8,600 bases of DNA from an uncultured bacterium (lineage in GTDB: Bacteria > Cyanobacteriota > Vampirovibrionia > Gastranaerophilales > Gastranaerophilaceae), in contig CALAWF010000242.1 in the NCBI GenBank assembly GCA_937894665.1, positions 1-8,600 on the forward strand, read 5' to 3'. How positions within the stretch are numbered: position 1 is the first letter of the stretch; every line of letters starts with the position of its first letter. The notes beneath the pieces were generated by a model, which did no database searches, was not told the DNA's origin, and saw only the letters and a list, made by a program, of their open reading frames with translations. Of this stretch, positions 1-5,021 are shown in pieces. Both the position numbers and the translations under genes were made by a program.

Positions 1-54
1 ATGGAGAGCCACGGTAGTTAAAAAATCCCAAGTCAATCTTTTCTAATATTTAAA
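1..54. other. Short noncoding left edge, downstream of the glycosyltransferase
   Basis: This stretch follows the stop codon of the minus-strand glycosyltransferase. I see no gene and no convincing terminator stem. On the minus strand there is a run of six T after GGGA (about 20-25), but no hairpin precedes it, so transcript ending here is unproven. Confidence 0.4.
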
Positions 55-885
55 TTATATTGTCCTCAATGAGTATTGCTTTTTGTTTCCCTTTTGTCTG
101 ATTTTGAATATTGATAGTCCAAATATTTTAAATCTGTATGTTTGAGGTTCATGGGATGAAATGTCAATGTTGTGCTCTTTAATGAAATCACTAGCTTTTT
201 TATGAGCATATATGCTATCAGCATTAGCTTTTTGACTTCGTTGCTTGACTGTAGAATTGTTTCTTCTTAGATAGTAGTAATAGGTATTTGGTACTATTAC
301 CATTTTTCCTAAGAAAAATAGTGCTTGCGGTGTAAAAATGCAATCTTCAAAGATGATGTCTTCTTCAAATTTTAGTCCCACTTCTTTTATTTTTTCTGTT
401 TTATAAATTTTATTCCAAATGTAAGATTTTTCTGGCACATCGCATAATTCAAATTTTGTTTGATTGTCATTTGTAATAATTTCTTTTTCAAAAGTTAAAA
501 ATTTCCTCTTTTTAATGCCGGTTACTCTGACAATTCCTGCCGTTGCAATATCTGAATTTGAGTGAATTGCGGAGTTATAGAGCTTTTCATAATAATCTAA
601 ATCAATCCAGTCATCCGGATCGACAAACCCAATGTATTCTCCTGTCGCAATTTCCATTCCTTTATTTCTTGCGATGGATTGCCCTGAATTTTCTTGGTCT
701 AGCAATATAATTCGAGTGTCTTTGCTTTTGTATTCTTCCAATATTTTTAGAGAATTATCTGTAGAACCATCGTTAATACATATGATTTCGATGTCTTTTA
801 ATGTTTGATTTATCAAACTATCCATACATTTCCGTAAATATTTATCGACATTGTAAACTGGGACAATAATTGATACTTTTGCCAT
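55..885 (-). CDS. Family 2 glycosyltransferase (GT-A fold)
   Basis: This 276-residue protein should transfer a sugar from a nucleotide-sugar to a surface glycan acceptor in the cytoplasm or at the inner membrane face; donor and acceptor cannot be read from sequence. The GT2 pattern is clear: N-terminal VSIIVPVYNV (4-13), INDGSTDNS (37-45) for nucleotide binding, RNKG (73-76), the metal-binding FVDPDDW (87-93), and an ED pair at 180-181 (FEDCIF) in the usual position of the catalytic base. There is no transmembrane segment. The C-terminal tail with a FGLSIFKI-type motif (255-262) is typical of capsule or LPS glycosyltransferases, but it comes soon after the catalytic domain, so the protein is at the short end for the group. 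The ATG has a good SD (AAGGAG, complement of 891-896) five bases upstream. The gene is divergent from the XRE regulator. Confidence 0.9.
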   Translation of the reverse strand: MAKVSIIVPVYNVDKYLRKCMDSLINQTLKDIEIICINDGSTDNSLKILEEYKSKDTRIILLDQENSGQSIARNKGMEIATGEYIGFVDPDDWIDLDYYEKLYNSAIHSNSDIATAGIVRVTGIKKRKFLTFEKEIITNDNQTKFELCDVPEKSYIWNKIYKTEKIKEVGLKFEEDIIFEDCIFTPQALFFLGKMVIVPNTYYYYLRRNNSTVKQRSQKANADSIYAHKKASDFIKEHNIDISSHEPQTYRFKIFGLSIFKIRQKGNKKQYSLRTI

Positions 886-930
886 ACTAACTCCTTATTT
901 TCTTTGCTGCAGTTGTATTTTTGAATATAA

Positions 931-960
931 ATTACTAGTAATACATGTATATTATACATG
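931..960. promoter_or_regulatory. Two adjacent palindromes, candidate operator
   Basis: ATTACTAGTAAT (931-942) is a perfect 12-bp palindrome. One base later, CATGTATATTATACATG (944-960) has perfect 8-bp arms around a single central base. They lie between the divergent glycosyltransferase and XRE genes, and the second covers the -10 of the glycosyltransferase promoter. XRE/Cro repressors commonly bind such dyads in their own divergent intergenic region, so the neighbouring regulator is the natural candidate; that assignment is inference. Confidence 0.5.
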
Positions 961-978
961 CATAGCTTTGAATATCAA
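951..978 (-). promoter_or_regulatory. Sigma70-type promoter of the glycosyltransferase gene
   Basis: On the minus strand a -35 TTGATA (complement of 973-978) and a perfect -10 TATAAT (complement of 951-956) are separated by 16 bp. Transcription would begin near 944, giving a leader of about 59 nt before the ATG at 885. The -10 lies inside the palindrome at 944-960, so a protein bound there would block the promoter. Confidence 0.6.
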
Positions 979-999
979 TATATTTTTACAAGCATAGGT

Positions 1000-1029
1000 T
1001 TGTTATTAGTTCATTAAAAAGAATATAAA
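1000..1029 (+). promoter_or_regulatory. Possible promoter of the XRE regulator
   Basis: TTGTTA (1000-1005) and TATAAA (1024-1029) are 18 bp apart, upstream of the XRE gene. The region is very AT-rich, so this match is only suggestive. A near-repeat, GCATAGCTTTG (960-970) and GCATAGGTTTG (992-1002), lies just upstream at 32-bp spacing, about three helical turns. Confidence 0.35.
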
Positions 1030-1050
1030 ATTATTAAAAAGAGAAATTAT

Positions 1051-1371
1051 ATGAACTTAAAAGAAAACTTAGGAAAAAATATTCAAAAATACCGCAAATT
1101 AAATAAATTAACGCAAGAAAAACTTGCGGAAGCTGTTGATGTTGATATAAATAGTATAAGTTCTATTGAAAGGGGAAAATATTTTCCCACTCCGGATAAT
1201 CTTGTAAAAATTTCAGAGGCTCTAAATGTTTCTCTTTCGGATTTGTTTACCTTTCAGTCTTTGGGTAGTTGTGAAGATTATGAAAAAGAGATAAAAAATA
1301 ACATAAATTTAATTCGTAATGATGCCGTGAAACTCGCTGCTGTTAATGCTTTTATCAAAAATATCTTATAA
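1051..1371 (+). CDS. XRE/Cro-family helix-turn-helix transcriptional regulator
   Basis: This 106-residue protein is a single-domain DNA-binding regulator of the Cro/C1 type. Residues about 7-67 form the five-helix domain: the IQKYRKLNKLTQEKLAEAV stretch covers helices 1-2, and NSISSIERGKYFPTPDNL contains the recognition helix and the conserved ERGK turn. The remaining 40 residues are probably a helical dimerisation tail; there is no protease or ligand-binding domain. The SD is weak (AAAGAG at about 1039-1044). The gene is divergent from the glycosyltransferase, and the palindromes between them suggest that it represses that gene, itself, or both. The downstream GH57 gene is 161 bp away with its own likely promoter. 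Family assignment is firm; the target is inferred. Confidence 0.88.
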   Translation: MNLKENLGKNIQKYRKLNKLTQEKLAEAVDVDINSISSIERGKYFPTPDNLVKISEALNVSLSDLFTFQSLGSCEDYEKEIKNNINLIRNDAVKLAAVNAFIKNIL

Positions 1372-1467
1372 AAATTATCGTAAAATTTTATCAAAATTTC
1401 TTCTGTTAATAATTGTAAAATTATTCACTTGAATTAGTTAAATAGTATTATATTTTTTATCCATTTG

Positions 1468-1480
1468 TGGTATATATAAT
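1468..1480 (+). promoter_or_regulatory. Possible extended -10 promoter of the GH57 gene
   Basis: TGG precedes TATATATAAT (1471-1480), giving an extended -10 (TGn-TATATA) or a plain TATAAT at 1475-1480. No good -35 is visible at 17 bp. It lies about 55-60 bp before the ATG at 1533. The 1372-1532 gap shows no convincing terminator for the XRE gene. Confidence 0.35.
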
Positions 1481-1532
1481 TTGTACATAAATGAATTATA
1501 TTTATATATAGTTCAGTAGATTGGAGGAAATA

Positions 1533-3257
1533 ATGACAGTAGGTCAATTCGTTTTTATGTTACACAGTCACCTTCCGTATTATAGAAAAGCAGGAATGTG
1601 GCCGTTCGGAGAAGAGAATCTTTATGAATGTATGGCAGAAACCTATGTTCCGCTTCTTAATGCTATTTCAGAGTTGTACGATGAAGGCATAAAAGCTAAG
1701 TTAACTGTTGGTATTACTCCGATTTTGGCTGAACAATTAAATGATGAACATTTAAAAAATGGTTTTGTAGAGTATTTAGATTCGAGAATTACAAGTGTTG
1801 CTAAGGATTTGGAAAGATACCCTGATCCTGAGGTCCCACATTCTCAACATTTAAAATACTTGGCTAAATATTATTTTGATTGGTTTAATAATATTAAAGA
1901 TTCTTTTGTAAATAAATATCATATGGATTTGATTTCAGCATTCAAAAGATTCCAAGATTTGGGATGTATTGAAATTACAACTTCCGGTGCTACTCATGGA
2001 TTTTCTCCATTGTTAGCAACTGATAATAACTTGAATGCTCAATTCAAAATCGGTTCTGATACAACAAAAAGATTGTTTGGTAAAAAAGCTAAAGGCTGTT
2101 GGTTACCGGAATGTGCTTATCGTCAAGGTTATGAATATGTGGGTAAAGATGGTCAAAAACATTGGCGTCCTGCAATTGAAGTTACTCTTCAAAATAATGA
2201 CATTGAATATTTCTTTACAGAATCTCATGTTATTGAAGGCGGAAACTCTATAGGAAGTCGTCGTGTCGTTGGGGTTTACGGTAATATTGAATATATTCCG
2301 TTACCGGAAAGAGAACCAACCGGATACGATACATATTCAGCTTATTGGTTACCTGATGCACAAGTTGCCGTAATGGGTAGAAATGACAGAGCCGGTTATC
2401 AAGTTTGGTCTGCTGCAGATGGTTACCCTGGAGATGGCTGTTTTAGAGAATTCCATAAAAAAGATGATAAATCTGGTATGAATTATTGGAGAATTACATC
2501 TCCAAAGACTGATTTAGGCGATAAAATGCTTTACGATCCGGTATTAGCATTGAATAAAATTAATGAAAATTCCGACCATTACACAACAATGATTTACCAC
2601 TTGTTGAATGATTATAAAAATTCTCATAATGGTAAAGAAGGTTTGATTATGGTGTCATTTGATACTGAGTTATTTGGACACTGGTGGTTTGAAGGTATTG
2701 AATTTATTAAACAAGTTATAAAAAAATTCAATCAATATCTACCACAGGTTGAAAGAATGACAGCAGGAGAATACTTGCACGCTCATCCGCCTACAGAAGC
2801 TATTCAAATTCCTGAATCTTCTTGGGGGCAAGGTGGACACTTCTACGTATGGAATAACCACTTAACTGAATGGATGTGGCCAATTATTCACTCTTGCGAA
2901 AAACGTATTACATCAATTGCAGATAGATACCCAAATATCCCTGATAATAAGTTGTTACATAGAGCATTGAATCAGTTGGCAAGAGAAAACTTGTTGTTGC
3001 AAAGTTCCGATTGGCCATTCTTAATTACAACATGGCAGGCTAAAGATTATGCAACGGATAGATTCAGAGAACATGTTGACAGATTTGAAGAAATCGCCGA
3101 TATGATTGATTCAGGTAATATTGATGATGCAAAATTACAAAAAATTGAAAGCATAGATAATTGCTTCCCAGTAATTGATTATCGTGTATATCAATCAATT
3201 GAAGAAGGTCTAATTCCACAACAGTCAAAGAAATTAGCACCTTTGTATAAAGATTAA
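1533..3257 (+). CDS. GH57 family glycoside hydrolase, probable 1,4-alpha-glucan branching enzyme
   Basis: The protein (574 residues from ATG 1533) belongs to glycoside hydrolase family 57, which acts on alpha-1,4-glucans by a retaining mechanism; the closest-looking members make alpha-1,6 branches in glycogen, although 4-alpha-glucanotransferase or amylase activity is possible. Family motifs are all present: HSHLPY at 11-16, the nucleophile region WLPECAY (190-196, catalytic Glu193), the acid/base region SFDTELFGHWW (375-385, Asp377), and SWGQGGH (430-436) in the C-terminal helical part. There is no signal peptide, so it is cytoplasmic and fits glycogen metabolism. An in-frame TTG at 1521 would add four residues, but GGAGG (1523-1527) is then coding; it sits ideally as the SD for ATG 1533, so I choose that start. 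The gene stands alone and ends in a terminator. Confidence 0.88.
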   Translation: MTVGQFVFMLHSHLPYYRKAGMWPFGEENLYECMAETYVPLLNAISELYDEGIKAKLTVGITPILAEQLNDEHLKNGFVEYLDSRITSVAKDLERYPDPEVPHSQHLKYLAKYYFDWFNNIKDSFVNKYHMDLISAFKRFQDLGCIEITTSGATHGFSPLLATDNNLNAQFKIGSDTTKRLFGKKAKGCWLPECAYRQGYEYVGKDGQKHWRPAIEVTLQNNDIEYFFTESHVIEGGNSIGSRRVVGVYGNIEYIPLPEREPTGYDTYSAYWLPDAQVAVMGRNDRAGYQVWSAADGYPGDGCFREFHKKDDKSGMNYWRITSPKTDLGDKMLYDPVLALNKINENSDHYTTMIYHLLNDYKNSHNGKEGLIMVSFDTELFGHWWFEGIEFIKQVIKKFNQYLPQVERMTAGEYLHAHPPTEAIQIPESSWGQGGHFYVWNNHLTEWMWPIIHSCEKRITSIADRYPNIPDNKLLHRALNQLARENLLLQSSDWPFLITTWQAKDYATDRFREHVDRFEEIADMIDSGNIDDAKLQKIESIDNCFPVIDYRVYQSIEEGLIPQQSKKLAPLYKD

Positions 3258-3293
3258 TAATTAGGATAAATAATATTTTACAATTCATTTTAC

Positions 3294-3324
3294 AAGCCTT
3301 GGTTTTTAACTAAGGCTTTTTATT
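3294..3324 (+). terminator. Intrinsic terminator of the GH57 gene
   Basis: AAGCCTTGGTT (3294-3304) pairs with AACTAAGGCTT (3308-3318), an 11-bp stem with one G-T wobble and a TTT loop, followed by T-rich sequence to 3324. It lies 37 bp after the GH57 stop codon and separates that gene from the tRNA promoter. Confidence 0.85.
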
Positions 3325-3370
3325 TAAGAAGAAATAAAAAGAAAAATAATATAAATTTTAGAAAAAACTC

Positions 3371-3398
3371 TTGCAATTTTTTTTTCAGCATATATAAT
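3371..3398 (+). promoter_or_regulatory. Promoter of tRNA-Asp
   Basis: TTGCAA (3371-3376) and a perfect TATAAT (3393-3398) are 16 bp apart. The predicted start near 3405 is about 17 nt before the mature 5' end of the tRNA at 3422, as expected for a singly transcribed tRNA gene. Confidence 0.75.
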
Positions 3399-3421
3399 AA
3401 AGAAGTAACCAAAATAGAAAT

Positions 3422-3499
3422 GGGAGCGTAGCTCAGTTTGGTTAGAGCGCATGCCTGTCACGCATGAGGTCGCGAGTTCGAGCCTCGTCGTTCCCGCCA
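3422..3499 (+). tRNA. tRNA-Asp (anticodon GTC)
   Basis: The sequence folds into a full cloverleaf. The acceptor stem GGGAGCG (3422-3428) pairs with CGTTCCC (3489-3495). The D-stem is GCTC/GAGC (3431-3434/3445-3448). The anticodon stem is CATGC/GCATG around loop CTGTCAC, with anticodon GTC at 3457-3459. The T-stem is GCGAG/CTCGT around TTCGAGC (3477-3483). Discriminator G3496 is followed by an encoded CCA (3497-3499). GTC specifies aspartate. An integrase gene pointing at its 3' end marks it as the insertion target of the element on the right; the tRNA is left intact. Confidence 0.97.
3464..3499 (+). other. Probable integration site (att) within the 3' part of tRNA-Asp
   Basis: Tyrosine recombinases commonly insert at tRNA genes, crossing over in the anticodon loop or T-loop and restoring the 3' end with element sequence. 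Here the integrase gene begins 140 bp after the tRNA and faces it, the standard arrangement. The exact core cannot be set because the matching copy at the far end lies outside the window; I found no second copy of the tRNA 3' end inside it. Confidence 0.5.
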
Positions 3500-3503
3500 T
3501 TTT

Positions 3504-3529
3504 AAGAGACTTTCGAAAGTCTCTTTTTT
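3504..3529 (+). terminator. Intrinsic terminator downstream of tRNA-Asp
   Basis: AAGAGACTT (3504-3512) pairs with AAGTCTCTT (3517-3525) around a short TCGA loop, followed by a T run to 3529. It ends tRNA transcription five bases after CCA. If crossover occurs within the tRNA, this terminator was brought in by the element. Confidence 0.85.
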
Positions 3530-3542
3530 AGTGTCTAATTTC

Positions 3543-3563
3543 TGTGTGTAATGTGTGGGTAAT
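3543..3563. repeat. Direct repeat at one helical turn (TGTGTGTAAT / TGTGGGTAAT)
   Basis: TGTGTGTAAT (3543-3552) and TGTGGGTAAT (3554-3563) match at 9 of 10 bases and are offset by 11 bp, one helical turn. They lie between the tRNA and the integrase, where tyrosine integrases bind arm-type sites. The function is inferred from position and spacing. Confidence 0.5.
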
Positions 3564-3573
3564 TAAATTTTCA

Positions 3574-3617
3574 AAACTTAAACGCAAGGATGTGAAACTT
3601 AAAAACAAATATGTGAA
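3574..3617. repeat. Tandem 21-bp-period direct repeat, candidate integrase arm sites
   Basis: Two 23-nt units, starting AAACTTAAACGC at 3574 and AAACTTAAAAAC at 3595, share 19 of 23 bases and overlap by two bases; both end in ATGTGAA. The 21-bp period is about two helical turns, which would place bound proteins on the same face. With the repeats at 3543-3563 this makes a repeat cluster in the attachment region. Arm-site function is inference. Confidence 0.5.
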
Positions 3618-3621
3618 TCCA

Positions 3622-3649
3622 AAACTAAAAAGCTCCTATTAGGAGCTTT
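3622..3649 (-). terminator. Intrinsic terminator of the xis-int operon, overlapping the int stop codon
   Basis: On the minus strand the complements of 3641-3649 and 3629-3637 form a perfect 9-bp stem (AAAGCTCCT with AGGAGCTTT) around a 3-base loop, followed by TTTTT, AG and TTTT. The integrase stop codon TAA (3639-3641) sits in the loop and first stem pair, so gene end and terminator are merged. Confidence 0.85.
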
Positions 3650-4718
3650 CAGTATCTTGTGTATATGTACTTAAAATATTTATTGCTTCAAGTTTCCGTT
3701 GAGGGACAGGATGTGCATATCGTTGAGTTGTTGTTATTTTTGAATGCCCTAATATATCTTTAACAACAGATAAATCTATATTTTTTTCAACTAATCTTGT
3801 TGCAACTGTATGTCTTAAATCATGAAATCTGAAATCTTTTATTCCCGCTCTATCTATAACAGTGTGGAATGACTTTTTCAAATCTATATAGGGTTGATTT
3901 GTTTTTGGATTTACAAATACAAATTCCGATGTCCTTTTTATATTTTTAAAAACATTATTGAGTGTTGGTGAAATTGGAATTTTTCTTGCTTTTCCTGATT
4001 TTGTTTCTAGAAGTTCAATAAAATTTTGTTCCATATTGATGTTTTCCCATTTTAGATTGAGAATTTCACCTCTTCTCATTCCTGTCTGTAGTGCTGTGAT
4101 GATAATAGGTTTTAAATATAGATAAGGTTGAACGAACTTTTTCTGCTTTGTATCGCGGTCTAATACTTCATATTCTCTCTCAATTTCTTTGAATAATCGT
4201 TTTTCTTCTGCTATTGTTAAGTACCTTGTTTTATTGTTGTCTTCTCTTAGTTTTCCAACTTTTCGCAGAGGGTTATTCCTTAAGATTCCATTATCTATAC
4301 CGATATTGAACATTTTGCTCATCAGTGTTAAATAGTGGTTAATTGTTGAATTTTTAGAATTTCGTTCAGTTTTTAGAAAATCCTTAAATTGTTCAATTTT
4401 GCAAGGTGTTATTTTTTGAACAATCATATTTCCTCCAAAATAATTCGTGATAATGTTCAGCATATAAATGTCGCTCTTGTAGCTTTTTTTATTTGTCTTT
4501 GAGTATTTCTCATACATTGTTCTGAGCTTGTAAAGAGGAACATTCTTTTCTTCTCTTGGAATAACTCCATTTTGTTGTTGTACAAGTCTAAACTTAATTG
4601 TAGATTCGTATTGCTCTGCTTCTTTTTTATCAGAAGCACCAGGGCAAAGCCCATGCTTTCTTTCTCCGTTGAGCATAAATTGATAGTACCATTTTTCATT
4701 CTTCTTATAAATTGTCAT
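3639..4718 (-). CDS. int: Phage-type tyrosine recombinase (integrase)
   Basis: This 359-residue protein catalyses site-specific insertion and, with an excisionase, excision of the element. Three parts are visible: an N-terminal arm-binding domain opening with IYKKNEKWYYQFMLNGER (3-20), a core-binding helical domain (about 60-150), and the C-terminal catalytic domain. Catalytic residues are all present: Arg215 (TGMRRGE), Lys240 (ETKSGKARKIP), His299 and Arg302 (HDLRHT), His325 (LGHS) and nucleophile Tyr334 (TTQRYAH). The length is normal, so it should be active. Its ATG overlaps the end of the excisionase-like gene by 14 bp and has a strong SD (AAGGAG, complement of 4724-4729) inside that gene, pointing to coupled expression. 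It reads towards the tRNA-Asp gene, its likely target. Confidence 0.95.
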   Translation of the reverse strand: MTIYKKNEKWYYQFMLNGERKHGLCPGASDKKEAEQYESTIKFRLVQQQNGVIPREEKNVPLYKLRTMYEKYSKTNKKSYKSDIYMLNIITNYFGGNMIVQKITPCKIEQFKDFLKTERNSKNSTINHYLTLMSKMFNIGIDNGILRNNPLRKVGKLREDNNKTRYLTIAEEKRLFKEIEREYEVLDRDTKQKKFVQPYLYLKPIIITALQTGMRRGEILNLKWENINMEQNFIELLETKSGKARKIPISPTLNNVFKNIKRTSEFVFVNPKTNQPYIDLKKSFHTVIDRAGIKDFRFHDLRHTVATRLVEKNIDLSVVKDILGHSKITTTQRYAHPVPQRKLEAINILSTYTQDTESS

Positions 4719-4908
4719 AATAGTCTCCTTCCCATGCTTGTTTTTCTTTTACCCATTTTTCAAAATCATCTTTGAATACATAAAGTGTTCCACCGATTTT
4801 GAAGAAAAGTTTTTTAGGTAAATCACCTCTTCTTTTCCACGTTTTGACTGTATTTGGATTTGCCTTTAATATTTGGCAAAACTCTTTAAACGTATAAAAT
4901 TGTGTCAT
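4705..4908 (-). CDS. Small MerR/AlpA-like helix-turn-helix protein, probable excisionase
   Basis: This 67-residue basic protein consists almost entirely of a winged helix-turn-helix of the MerR/AlpA/Xis type: YTFKEFCQILKANPNTVKTW (5-24) gives the two helices, KRRGDLP the turn and IGGTLYVFKDDFEKWV (38-53) the wing and last helix. Proteins of this kind next to an integrase usually bend attachment-site DNA to promote excision, or regulate int. The ATG follows a strong SD (AAAGGAG, complement of 4914-4920). The gene overlaps int by 14 bp, so the two are made together. A role as activator rather than excisionase cannot be excluded from sequence. Confidence 0.8.
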   Translation of the reverse strand: MTQFYTFKEFCQILKANPNTVKTWKRRGDLPKKLFFKIGGTLYVFKDDFEKWVKEKQAWEGDYYDNL

Positions 4909-4950
4909 TTTTTCTCCTTTTAAATTTTTTTATTTATATTTTTTTAATTA

Positions 4951-5016
4951 CAAAATTACAGCAGCTCAAAATAACCCTGAAAGATAACACAGGGTTACCT
5001 TTCAGGTGTAATTTTG
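4951..5016 (-). promoter_or_regulatory. Nested, competing inverted repeats between helicase and excisionase genes
   Basis: An outer perfect 10-bp inverted repeat, CAAAATTACA (4951-4960) with TGTAATTTTG (5007-5016), encloses two further perfect 8-bp repeats that share bases: TAACCCTG (4972-4979) with CAGGGTTA (4990-4997), and CCTGAAAG (4976-4983) with CTTTCAGG (4999-5006). The two inner stems both need 4976-4979, so they are mutually exclusive. As minus-strand RNA this lies 5 nt after the helicase stop and about 42 nt before the xis start. It may work as a leaky terminator, an attenuator or a protein/DNA replication site. The inner stem is followed only by TTATTTTG, a weak U tract. Confidence 0.6.
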
Positions 5017-5021
5017 AATAA

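Noticed and set aside
55..130. Frameshifted C-terminus of the glycosyltransferase
   Set aside because: Reading the downstream bases in the other two frames gave early stops and no recognisable continuation, so the short tail appears genuine.
1521..1532. TTG start at 1521 for the GH57 protein
   Set aside because: It would place the SD GGAGG inside the coding region; the ATG at 1533 is correctly spaced from that SD and gives the family's usual N-terminus.
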